This document shows positions 12,498-24,600 of a stretch of DNA of 64,000 bases, one piece after another. The notes under the pieces were generated by a model, which saw only the letters and a list, made by a program, of their open reading frames with translations, had not been told where the DNA came from and searched no databases. The position numbers were made by a program, and so were the translations under genes. The stretch comes from Symsagittifera roscoffensis (lineage: Eukaryota; Xenacoelomorpha; Acoela; Convolutidae): positions 59,158,338 through 59,222,337 of the forward strand of contig NC_087064.1 in assembly GCF_963678635.1 (NCBI RefSeq), written 5' to 3'. Position 1 is the first letter of the stretch; the number at the start of each line of letters is the position of its first letter.

Positions 12498-12663
12498 GGC
12501 AGTTGCGGACTACAGGCGGTCCACTGACTTGTTCCCTGGCTACCAGAGGATAGCACAGGTCATAGTAGTGGCCACAGATGTGCTGGACTCCGCCATACTC
12601 ACAGAAGCACTCACTCTAGATGAGAAGATCAAAGCCATAACTGTGCAGAGCGGAAATCAAAAT
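12498..12663 (+). CDS. Patched-domain gene, exon 3, upstream duplicate
   Basis: Matches exon 3 of the full gene except for one base. Here the codon is TTG (Leu, STDLFPGYQ); in copy 2 it is TGG (Trp, STDWFPGYQ). The acceptor is TTTGCAG and the donor GTGAGT, ending in phase 0. This is the last duplicated exon. The copy breaks off about 280 bases downstream, inside intron 3. Confidence 0.8.
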
Positions 12664-15600
12664 GTGAGTAAAGTGATTAAGTTGAATCAAACGTAAATTT
12701 AAAAACGTTTAAATATGTTTGCGATATGCCAGTGAACATTTGTGTAAGTCAGCCATTTTGTTCTGAAAATTGACCCGCAAACGAAATAGTGTACTTTACC
12801 GTATTTGTAGCGTTTTTTGCCTTTTCGTAAAGGCAGGCTTAAAAGAAAAATTTTCTTTTGATCTTTTTTTGACAAATAAATTGATCATTTCTGGCTTACA
12901 ACTTTTCCCGGCTGTATCAAACTCCCAAGGATGGACGAAACTTATTATTTGCTGCCTCTGTCCTTATTTCTTTCAGGAAGGCTGGTCACGTCGTCCCAAC
13001 ACCCTTCCTGGTTCTCGGGAAATGCTTTGTAAAGATTGTAGCTGCACAATCGTTACAAACCGGAATGGTCTTCCGACAAAAATCTCAATTGCTATTTCAC
13101 TTTGTATCGTAAGCTTGTCGTTCACTTCGTCTATTTCAACGAACCTTGTTGTTCTTATTTTTTTTTTCATTTTCAGTTGTCGCGAAATCTCAAGGTCGCG
13201 ACGTGTCTTTTTTTAACGAAATTTTACAAATTAGCTTTAAGCTATAAATTAACCCTTCCGTGTTCGTCGAAATGAACGATTAAGACCCTCTAATTCGTTA
13301 AAACCGTTAATCTGCCCACTCCGATCTAACAATAAAATTTCGAATTCGATTTTGCATTTCCGTACATTCTGGTCGAACGTCACAAATTATGTTCCGTGTC
13401 TCATTCCGTCAGATTGACACAGCCGAACCCTCCGAAGAGCAAGAAAAAGAACATTAGCGTTGTTAATGACAAACTTATCACAAAAAGGAGGGTCGGAATA
13501 TTCTAGAAGGAAGTTTTTCAAAATTTGAGACCCAGCTATGAGATTATCTTTCCATGCAAACGGAAGCTGATCAAAAGTTATTTGACTGATGGCCTAAAAA
13601 TGGTAATTTTTACATAGCCCTGAACAGACCAGAAATCTACCTGCTAAGTCTAGGCGGTGAAAAACGAGTAGCAATTAGGCAACTGAAGCCGGCCAGTCGT
13701 CAATAGGTGCTTTTTCTACGCTCCGTCACTATGTAGTATTTGGGCGAATGTTACACCGATTTACGAACCCCTTCTAATCACAAGCGTGAAAAGTCCTCAA
13801 ACACGCACAATCATTTCATAAACGTTTCAATACGTTCTCGAGAAAAACTGATATGTAACTCGGGTCTCGGCGGTTATAAAAAAAACTTGCGACACAACCT
13901 CTTGCAGTACACCAAAGCCAAAAAAACTTCAAAAAAATGAACACAGAGAGGAAGCTGAGCTTCGCACCACTTTCAATACAAAACATAATGCATAAAAAGT
14001 CTGAACGGAAAAGTGAAAAACTGAAATGAATTTAAAACAATCTAATGTTATAACAATCAAGTAACGTACACAGAAAAAGGATTGGTGCTACGCAATTTCA
14101 ATTCTTTTTTTTTGTCATGACCTTGGTTTTTTTCTCACGTTTTGGAGTCCCAAATGATCCTAAATGAAATCAAAAATATTGATGAACAATTTGCAACAAA
14201 ACAACCTGCATTGGGGTTAAGAAAGTGCCCTTTTCTCTAATTGCTATAATGTAGCATCATACTGAAAAATTACATAATCACAGAACTAAAAACAAACGAA
14301 TGCAAAAGTTTCCAACAACTGCTACAAAAAAAAACTTGAATTGCCACAAAAAAAGTAACTTGATGAAATCCTGATAACAAACTCTGAAAGCCAAAAAATA
14401 AACCAATTACATCAAATACTAAAATGGTACGCAAAATTTTCAAAACAAAAGCAAATAACATCACATCTGTAGTCAAGTACAAATTGTGATAACACTCGCA
14501 TATCCTGCTGTTAGAGGAATTATTCACATTGCTCGAGGGGATGTTGAGTTTGTCGGAACTTGGTGAAGGAGTTGAAGTATGATTAGGGATTATGCCTTTT
14601 CGTTTCGGTTTACTGACTTTTTTGGGGTAGCTGTCGACTTTTGCAAAACTGTTCTCCAGCAGAAAAGTTTTTTGTGCTGCCAGTTATCGACAAAATTCGC
14701 CAGCGGCGCCAGCTTGAATTGATACTAATTGATGAACTTATACTAATCGATACCGAATCGATTGAATCCATACTAATCAAATTCTGAAGGATTCTTTGGT
14801 TTTTTTTTTCAGGTTTTTAAACATACCCAGATTGTATTTTTTTTCTACAGATGCATGTGTAACAGAAAAAGTGCTTTCCGAATCTCTTGAATATGAAAAG
14901 TAAGTCATAATTCGGCAAATCATGAGCGGTCACTAAATTGTAATTCGTTGTTTGTCTATTAACCGTTACACAAATTATGCGTCCAACCCAGAAACTTTTT
15001 CGTGTAATTGCAATGATCAAATGCCAATTGATCTATGTCTGAAAAAATCTTAACGCTTATGCAACAAACCGCAGCAACTTCTCGTTCGTGCCTGTTACAT
15101 TGGTGAAAGTGTAGTACTTTTTTTTCTACAAAAATTTGTCTCGCTGACGATTCAAAGGAGGTAATAAGCTTAAGCTAGTCCATCACATCCGGTCCTTTTT
15201 TAAGATCAAACGTTAACAGGTCTTTTTTTTCCCAAATTCAATTTAAAAAACGTCAGAATAAAGCGTAGTCGCATTATTGATAGACTTTAAATGTTTGCTT
15301 GCTAGATTTCTGCGGATCAGACTGCGGTCTGTCAACTTGCAAGATCAGTGACTTCAAATCGTAGTAAAATATTCTGGGAACGAACCATCGAGCTGTTCAG
15401 TTTTTAAGCTTGAGGTCATCTTTTCTGGGATTGGGCTCTGTGTTGACGACATCTTTGTCTTGCTATCGCAGTTCTAGATGTCTTTTCAGAGTTTCGAAAG
15501 AAGTGCTTGTTTAAAAAAATTTGCAGCAAATCTCAGGTTGAATCGACGCAACTTGTGGTCGCCCGTACTCAGCCAGTTTCTGGAGACCCTTTATCAGCAC

Positions 15601-18450
15601 ATATTAATACTTTGACCCATTTTTCTACAGCAACAAGACACGATCAGACTGGCAGTGGTGAATCTGTTCGATACTCTTAAGGGTAACGGTTCGCCTTCGT
15701 TGAACCTGGACAGAAATTTAAATTTAATATCTAGATTTGGTTTGGAATATGAAAGTAGTTTTGGATAGGGGAAGAATAAAAATGAAGAACCAATAAGATT
15801 TTCAAAAGTCATGCAGAGGTTGCTTACCGAAAGACGTAGATTTGACAATTGTTCAGCTTTTCAAATCTGCCCATATCCATCACACCCAATGGCTTTTTGT
15901 ATTCCCTATTCACTTCACAGTTCCTTTTTGTCGAAATCTTAAGTTGTGGCATGTTGCAGCAAAGCAGTATAGAAAGCAACGTTCATCATCTTTAGTTTCG
16001 ATATTCGTGAGCAGAGTAGAAGCAGCGCTGTGGGCATCATGTAGCTGGAGGTAGGAACCTGCTCTTATTGGCGAGAAGACCGCGAAACTGGTTTGCAGTG
16101 TTTAATTCTATTGATAATCCATCCACTGCCATGCGGAGAGAATGAGTTGACTTCGTTGACCATATTTTCAATCAATCAGTTCCAACTATTGGTCCTCAGC
16201 TATTTCCTCGAAATACACGGTCAATGTCTTCATAGTTCAGATCAGCATGGTCCTTCCTTTCGTAGTTTCCAGTGTTCCGTCTCGCACTGTGGGGTTTTTG
16301 ATCTTGCCCACAGAATTGACCTTTGTTCAGGAAATCGTTGAGCCTTTGCAGTATGAAAGCATCAATTTCCTACTTGTTTTGCACTCATCATGACTTGAAG
16401 CAAGTCCATTTCTTTTTCACCAAATTTGAGATCGTATCAGCGCATTTTCCCTCTGAACGTGCTTTCCGTCGGCGCAGCGGAAGAGTCGTCTCGATGCCAT
16501 CCCAAACTGGCAAGACGTGTTTGTTCAGCAGATATTGTTGATAGCTTTCTGCAGTGAGAATTAGACTCAAAGAATTTATACTAAAAGACTCCTTAATTCA
16601 CAGCCTTAAATTTTGGTGTTAAATTGAGAGTAGACGCTTAAAATGTTTATAACACGAAATACATGGCGCGTTACTTGTCCCAGATTGGCCAACTTGTCAA
16701 TGTTTAAATCCTATAACTTTACAAAAATTATCACAGGAGAAAAACTTTTTTTAAATTTGAGATCAGGATAACAATACGTTATGAATAATAATTCAAAAAT
16801 TCATCAAAAAATTGCTATTTAAAGAAGCCAAATTTATCTGGAGTAAGAAACCATCCCGAACACCCAACCACAAGTAGTCGGAAAAAAATTGTTTTATAGT
16901 CGGATCAAAAACTGTTCTCGGTGGATTTTTTTGACACAAGTTTGGGGCTCTGAGAATTGTCATTTCTACCAGCTTCGATAATTTAAGGCGGGCGCATTAT
17001 TTCCAGGTTTTCATTCACGTGTAGGCGGTGAATTCATCCCGCTGGTAAAACATTCCAAAATAAATCAAAAATGCCAACTGGTCCAATTTATGCGTTCTTA
17101 AGAATTAGAAAATTTGAAATTTTCATATATTCCTTCTTATTTTTAAAACAATTACATATGAATACCAAAAATATCACAGCATTCACACCTAAATGGCTTA
17201 TGGCGCCTTAAGAACATTTTATGGCGCCTTAACGTTCTCTAATTGAGATTTGAGTTGATTGGAAAAATTTGCCTGATTGCTATACTGCTATACTTTCTAC
17301 AAAACTGCGCTGAAAATGTTTCCGCATATAATAGTACACCGCCATGTAACTCGCAACACTCCGAAACATACCGTTTTTTAGCATGACTGACTATCAAGCA
17401 TTTTATGTAAAAAGCTTTGATTATATTTTTGAAAGCGGTTGCAATTTGAATGGAGAATGAAACGGTGAAGAAAATTCATTTCTGACGTACCTTTCATTAT
17501 TTCGTTTCAGAAGCAGTCTTTTATCCATTTTGGTAGTCGCATGATGCGCTCTTGAATTAGATTCACTAATGAAAAATACTACCACATTGGTTTCATAAAA
17601 TTATGCTGCGCAACCGTTACCTGTCTTTTACGATGCTAGGTAAAAATGACGACAGGGCATTAAGTGATATAATAATGAGACGCCATATGAGCGTTTAAAC
17701 GTTTAAAACGAGCTGTTGGAATTTAAGCGGTTTACATTTCTCAATAAAAATGAAGAGTTGTGTGGGACTGAAAGTCCCAAAAACCGTTGTCGTCTCAACA
17801 GCCGTCGTCTTATTTGCAGTTTTCTAGGAAGAGATTTCGCCTTAATCACAGGATGCTGTTTCTATATTATCGTTTCCTTTTTTTAACGTCCCAAATATGT
17901 TATCGGCTCATAGTTTTCCCCCTATTTCAAAGTAAGGGAAAAAAGTATTTAATTGTGGGGATGTTATGTTGACTATTGAATAAAAATTTTCTAAATAATA
18001 AGCGAACGCAAAAAGCGATTGAGTCCTTGTAGCGAAATATAAAAAATAGAAAAGTCCCTTTCTCTATTAAACTACTTCATTTATCACGCCTTTTAAACTG
18101 AATAAGCAGTTTAAGTGAACTTTCGATGTACATGAAAATTAATTTTGTTTAGTCTGACGACGCCGAGGCTTTGGCTCCTTCTGCGTGAATTTACTGATAT
18201 TTACTTTCTTCGTCTAACTTTTTAACATTAAATGGCTGTACGTTCGTACTATTGAAACAGAAAATTTGATTTGAGCATTTGAAAGCTATTAATTCTTTCA
18301 AATCAATTGTACGAAGTTGAAAAATGTATTTTACTTTCTCGCTATTACAGTCTTGCAACTAAAAACAAACTGATGACAGCTTAAACAAAAAAAAAACAGT
18401 CCAAATTTGACCTCAGAAAACTTGACCGAAAATAAAAAAAAACCGACGTT

Positions 18451-18665
18451 ATGAGTTCGCCACCAGCTGTCGCGGCGATCAAGCAACCCACAGAAGTTGA
18501 CCTGAGGAAGAAGGATTCGACATCAAGTTCAACTATAGTCACCACCCGGGAAAGCTCCTCGGATGGAAGCGGAGGCGAGGATGACGCCTGCAACTTCCTG
18601 AACTGCGGTTGTCTGGAGACCTTCTCTAACGTTGTAACTGGATTCATCGAGGGCATTTTCTACAA
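18451..18665 (+). CDS. Patched-domain gene exon 1 (residues 1-71)
   Basis: Starts at ATG in AACCGACGTTATGAG. It encodes a hydrophilic, Ser/Thr-rich and acidic cytoplasmic tail followed by a cysteine cluster, CNFLNCGCLE, just before the first membrane segment. Such cysteines could be acylated, but that is inference. It ends in phase 2 before GTAAGAG. The start is the only in-frame Met in the exon. Confidence 0.9.
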
Positions 18666-21600
18666 GTAAGAGTTGATTTTATTATGTTTTTTTCTTACGT
18701 TTCGGTCTTTGCAGGAGAGCCCAAGATTCGAACCAGACTCCTTTTGTGCCAAATGTTCTAAAGATGATTTTTTCCAAGATACCGTCCACAATAGGTCTTC
18801 AGCTGGTAACTGCAGTAAATTGCTCATTATTTTACAATTTTGAATTGAATCGAGAATAAACGACAGCGTCGCTCAAGTTATCTATCGACATTCCTGAGGA
18901 GTACTTCATTTTATTTGCACACCCAACTCCGGTGGTTAATTTCCAATGATGAATGACCCTGCTTGGCTTTTTTTAACAGGATCGGCCTGTTCACTGGATC
19001 CTATCCCTGGGCAGGTATCCTGATTGGTCTGGCCATTTTCTTCATTCCTCTGGCAGGCATTGCCCGCTACAACGAGGAGACAGACGGGTCCAAACTGTGG
19101 GTTCCTCAGGACTCAAGGTAGAACTCTACTTTTGCAAGAGAAAAAACTTTTTGTCATAGAAATCGGATAGATCATAGAAGTTTAGTTAAAAAAACAGTTT
19201 GATTTCTAATTCTAAACACAAACAGATATATAGCAAAACTTCCATGCCGAAGTAGAAATTTCAATGACAATTCAAATCTCGAAATCGATTTAAAGTTAAA
19301 TGTCATTTAACTGCATATAATGTCAAAACAATCCAGCTTACTCTTTAAAATAAAATTCTAGATGAAAATGTTTTAGCACTCTATAATTGTTACTAAATAA
19401 TGACAACTTTGATAATCTTGATTTCCAAACCAGATCAAATCCAGGCACTTCATTAATTTTTCAGATAATTTTGATCTATTTTAAATGCCAAATCGTCTGT
19501 AATCTTTTCGTTGGCCAACAAAATTTAGACCTCTAGACACAAAATTGACGCATGATTTTGAGCTCCTAGAAATTTTGGGCACGAATTAAATCAAATTTGA
19601 ATTCTCGATGAAAAATCAATTAAAATATTCTCCTGGTCTCGGCTCCTATTAGGTAAAAGCTGCTATCTTTAACGTTTGAAACGAATTTTTCCCTTACGGT
19701 GCTGATTTAAATTATCCTGACATAACGAACAAAACTTGGAACTTAAGACGCGTTGTTCACAACTTAAGTTGGCGTTAGACAAACCCCGGAGAAGTATAAT
19801 TTGTTTTGCAAAAATTGGGCCTAAATTTTACCCCAAAATCAATCAATTTTAGATTTTTTAGTCACTGTAAAAATACGACATTACTTTCCGTTTTATTGCT
19901 CTAAACACTTAATCAAAATGAGCCTCTTTTTTCGCCTAACAAAGCTTAAGAGGGGTATAAGCTCTAAAAGTTTGAGCAAAACATTTCAAATCTGTTTAGA
20001 CAAAAAATTGATTTTTATTTAGTATGAATGACATTTTTTGGCAATTGATCAAGCAAAAATCAATTTATTTAGGCTAAATTTCAAAAGTATAGTGCTAATT
20101 TAAAATTTTGGAACAAATAGGATTGGACAAACGAGCAAATAGGATTGGAGTTTTAACTTTCCATTTTATTTCGTTTTTTTCCGGATAATTTAAGTTAGGA
20201 TATTCGTATAATTTGTTTGGCCACATAAGAGGCTTATTTTGATGTAGTTTCGACAACAATTGAACCGACAGTTCTGGCATAATTTTTTTTATTCTCTAAA
20301 AAGCCGAAAACTTATATGATGTTGAAGTAATCGAAGCTATGAAAAAACAGGATAATTTTCGAAGATCTTTTGCTTGATGGGGATGTTTAAAGTTATAAAC
20401 TTTTGTAAATTGATTCACAAAATAGGCGAGCACGTTTTGTGGGGGGGTTTGGATTTTCAAAAAATTTTCGAAACTTTGTCGACCTTTTTTTGATTTTCCG
20501 AGCTCTCCTTGAGCAACAAAAAGTCCATGTTTTGACCAAAATTTCTGCACAAAACTTGAAAAATTAACTCATAACACTTTAATTTGTGAATTGGGTAAGC
20601 TGAAAATATCGAAGAATCAATTAGGATCGAAGAATCAATTTGAAACTGTGTTATTGTAAAATTTAAAGCTCTAGTCGGCTCCAAAAAAAAACAAGACTGC
20701 TCGTATCAGGGCGAAGCCCTGAATGTTCCGACTGCCTATTAAGGTTTATGGAGCAGTAATATCAATAAAAACTAAAAGTAATATAACACAATAATTTTTT
20801 TTTCTTCAAAAATTTGAAGTTTTTTATAAAAATCATCCCCCCACACGCCATATAAAGTACAAAAGGATAGATTTCGCTACTTGTAACAAATCAATTATGG
20901 CAAATAAGCTTCGTTGAATCAATTTGGAACAATTTTTAAGACGGATTAACTCTCCGCTTACGCGTTAATAGCGCGAAATATATCGCGCGTTAATTGTCCC
21001 AAATTGGCCAAAATGGCAATTTTTAAACCCCCATAACTTTACGAAAAATGATCACAGGTGAAATATCTTTTCAAATTTGAGCTCAGGACAACAATACCTT
21101 TCGAATGATATAAAATAACTCCGTCAAAAATTGCTAGTTAAAAAGTCGAAATTTGTCTGAAGAAAAAAAACCCACCCGAGCACAAATATTCCGTTACTTT
21201 CGTATCGAAAGTCGGAACAATTATTGCGAACACACTTTTGCCTGCAATTATTCAGCAAAACAGTTTCGTAAATTTTTTCTTACGGCTTTGAAAAAATGGA
21301 CGGAATATTTAGACCAATTAGGGCCTGTGCAGTTTTTGTTCAGACCAATTGTGATTTTTAATCATCTGATAAAAATCTTTGCATAGAGCTCAAATTAAAA
21401 CTATATGATAATTTGTGATGTAATAAGACTTTGAACAAGGGCAGTTTGACTGTGTGGGGATAAACAAGTGCGCTCAATTTTCAATTTTTAAATCAAAATG
21501 CGTAGCAGAGGCAGCAAAAAAAACCGCTCGTATATCGGACCAAAGCGCTGAAAGTTCCGAGTGCCGTCTAATACATATCGAATAGTTTTTGGGGAAAATA

Positions 21601-24600
21601 TTGAAAAACAATAATGTTTGGACAATATAAAATATCAAGAATGAAGGTTTGAGTCGTACGAAATTATTACAACCGATTAGCTATCCTCACTTCATATTAA
21701 CACGATTTCGTTGTGCGGGTTAATTCGCCACGAATAATTAACTCGCGTTACGCTTTCAATATTATGAAGAAAATCTTCAAAGCGCTTATAAATTATCCCA
21801 GATCATCGCCATATTGGCAATTTCCAAACCTCCAAATTTTTGCAAAAAGAACGTTGGAAGTAAAATATATCCTTAAATCGAATTTCAGAGAGTCATTATT
21901 TTCAATGGGGCAAATAAAACTTTGTTAAAACTATGATTTCGATTGCCGTAAAGTGACTGAAGGTACGCTCGTTCATAGAAACAAGACTGCTCGTATATCA
22001 AAGCAAAGCCCTGAATGATCCAACTTTCCCATATCGAATTTTTTTCCGGAAAATAAAATATTGACAAACTTTAAATTTTCGACAATAGCAAATGTCAAGT
22101 GAGAAATTTTGAATCTTACGAAACTGATACTACCGATTACCTAGCCTCAATTCAATTTGGAACAATTTTGTTGTGCGGAATAATTCACCATGCATAAGAA
22201 ATTCGCTTTACGCTTTCACGGTGATAGATAAAATCCTCAAAGCGCACATAAAATAGTCCAGAGTATACCCAAAATATATTGGCCATTTTCAAACTCCCAA
22301 AATGTTGCAAAAAAGATCGGAAGTAAAATGTTTTTAAATTTGATATCGGATTGTCGATATCTTCATTTGGGCATAATTTTTTTTGTTAAAAACTATTATT
22401 TTGATCACCGAAAACTGACTGAATAAAAGAGAACCACACCAAGCTTAAATATTCCGTTTTGTTCGAAAATTGGAACAACAACGTTTCGATTTGTGCCAAA
22501 TAAGTCTCTGTGTAGTTTACATTGAGTGTGGGGAAACTAATTCAAAAATATTCACTTTTCTTTTTTTGCCTGCATTTTAAAATATATGCAGAAAGTTTGC
22601 TCAAAAGAGATAAAAGCGCAGCTCAAAATTTCTGGTCGACTTTTCTTTTTTGTTCCGACTCTTCTAACGAAAGTAATGGAATGTTTGTGCTCGGGGTGGT
22701 TTTTTTCTTCAGAAAAATTGCGACTTTTTAATTGGCCATTTTTGATGAAATTTTTTTGAATAAAGGTATTGTTTCCTGAGCTTAAATTTGAAGAGGTAAT
22801 TCATCTGTGATCATTTTTTGTTTAGCTATTGGGGTTTGAAGGTTGCCATTTTGGCCAATTTGGGATAATTAATGAGCGATGTTTTTCGCGTTAATAATGC
22901 GTGAGCGGAGATTTAAATCGTCTTAAAAATCGTTCCAAATTGGTTGAAGGAAGATTATTTGGCAAAAATTCTTGTTACTGTGAGCGAATTTATCACTTTG
23001 TACTTTATGTGTGGGGGGATAATTTTTGCAAAAAGAATCTCAAATTAAAAAAAGTTCATTGTATTCTTATTATATTTAATTTTTTCATGTTATTACTGCT
23101 CCATAGACCTTAAAAAGGCAGTCGGAACATTCAGAGCTTCACCCTGATACGAGCAGTCTTGTTATACGTTTATCATACAAAAGTAACAATTTTTGTTAAA
23201 CATTCAAGTCTAATTGAAGAGAATTCGAATCCAATTATTACCAAGTCTTTGGAAAATGGCCCGATGTTGGCGCAAATCAGTGGTGGGAGGCGTGGTAATT
23301 TTGGGCGTCAAAAAAACTCGTAAGTAGTACCAAATAAGGACGACTTGCCTATTGAGGGGGTCAAATCTCTATACTATTTGCCTGGTTAGTGGGTCAAAGC
23401 TGTAATCAATTTGGCTGGTGAGCGGGTCATATCGCCCGACTCCTGCCTACATACGCTACTGGCCACATGAATCAAAATCTTTCACGCTCAATTCATCCGT
23501 TAATTCCTTGTAGTCGAAAGGATGCTGTTGAAAATGCTCAGCTGCCTCAGATAATCCAGATTTCTTCAAAAATCGGAACGGTCGAAGAGACCTTCAACAA
23601 AGCTGAAAGTAATATTCGGTTTGGTTGTTGTTTGCAGGGCAGTTGCGGACTACAGGCGGTCCACTGACTGGTTCCCTGGCTACCAGAGGATAGCACAGGT
23701 CATAGTAGTGGCCACAGATGTGCTGGACTCCGCCATACTCACAGAAGCACTCACTCTAGATGAGAAGATCAAAGCCATAACTGTGCAGAGCGGAAATCAA
23801 AATGTGAGTAAAGTGATTAAGTTGAATCAAACGTAAATTTAAAAACGTTTAAATATGTTTGCGATACGCCAGTGAACATTTGTGTAAGTCAGCCATTTTG
23901 TTCTGAAAATTGACCCGCAAACGAAATAGTGTACTTTACCGTATTTGTAGCGTTTTTTGCCTTTTCGTAAAGGCAGGCTTAAAAGAAAAATTTTCTTTTG
24001 ATCTTTTTTTGACAAATAAATTGATCATTTCTGGCTTACAACTTTTCCCGGCTGTATCAAACTCCCAAGGATGGACGAAACTTTTTGAACGATTCATTGA
24101 AAAGTAAATTTTTGCCTTTTTTTGTATGACCCAGAACAGTAAGCATAAAGTTTAATCAACTAAAATACTTTTCAGATACCCTTTTCTTCCGTGTTTTCCT
24201 CATTTCCGCTGCCAAAGCGAATTAGGTAAATCCGCAGAGAGTGTTCTTTTGAGACCTTACAAGATTTATGAGATGGTATTTTTCAGGACGGTAACATCCA
24301 ATCGACATGGCTTAAACAGTAGGTTTACCAAAAAATTACATTCAACTGATCAATTTTCACTTATCGGTCTTTGACGCTGAGGTCTATTATTCCGGTGGAC
24401 AATCTCGATAATCCTCCCTTCTTAAGAAACGGGAAGAGATATGTTAAGTTCATCAAATCAATCAATTTTAGATCAACCAGAGTGCAGCAACCTATATTGC
24501 TTATTCGCCATTTTTGTTGAGAAGGAGGTTCTTTACTAGAAACAATAGCGAAGCTATTGTTAATTAGATACGATTTTGTCACGTGTAGCGTTCAATCAAG

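Larger units (their letters stand above)
1781..12943 (+). repeat. Tandem duplication, copy 1 (about 11.16 kb)
   Basis: This segment is repeated almost base for base at 12960-24083. The offset is 11179 at the left and 11140 at the right. It holds about 5.5 kb upstream of the Patched-domain gene, exons 1-3, introns 1-2 and the start of intron 3. I found roughly ten single-base differences, several homopolymer length changes and one indel of about 36-40 bases (near 9432 here). Identity is therefore about 99.9 percent outside the indel. This is either a very recent duplication or two haplotypes joined in the assembly. Confidence 0.95.
12960..24083 (+). repeat. Tandem duplication, copy 2 (about 11.12 kb)
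   Basis: Direct second copy of 1781-12943. Its exons 1-3 lie next to exon 4 and downstream and belong to the complete gene. Similarity ends just after GGATGGACGAAACTT at 24083, where the two copies diverge abruptly. Relative to copy 1 it lacks about 40 bases near 20610 and differs at scattered single positions, including one amino-acid-changing base in exon 3. Confidence 0.95.

Noticed and set aside
24361-24582. 73-codon minus-strand frame in intron 3
   Set aside because: Low-information sequence with no family pattern or splice context.
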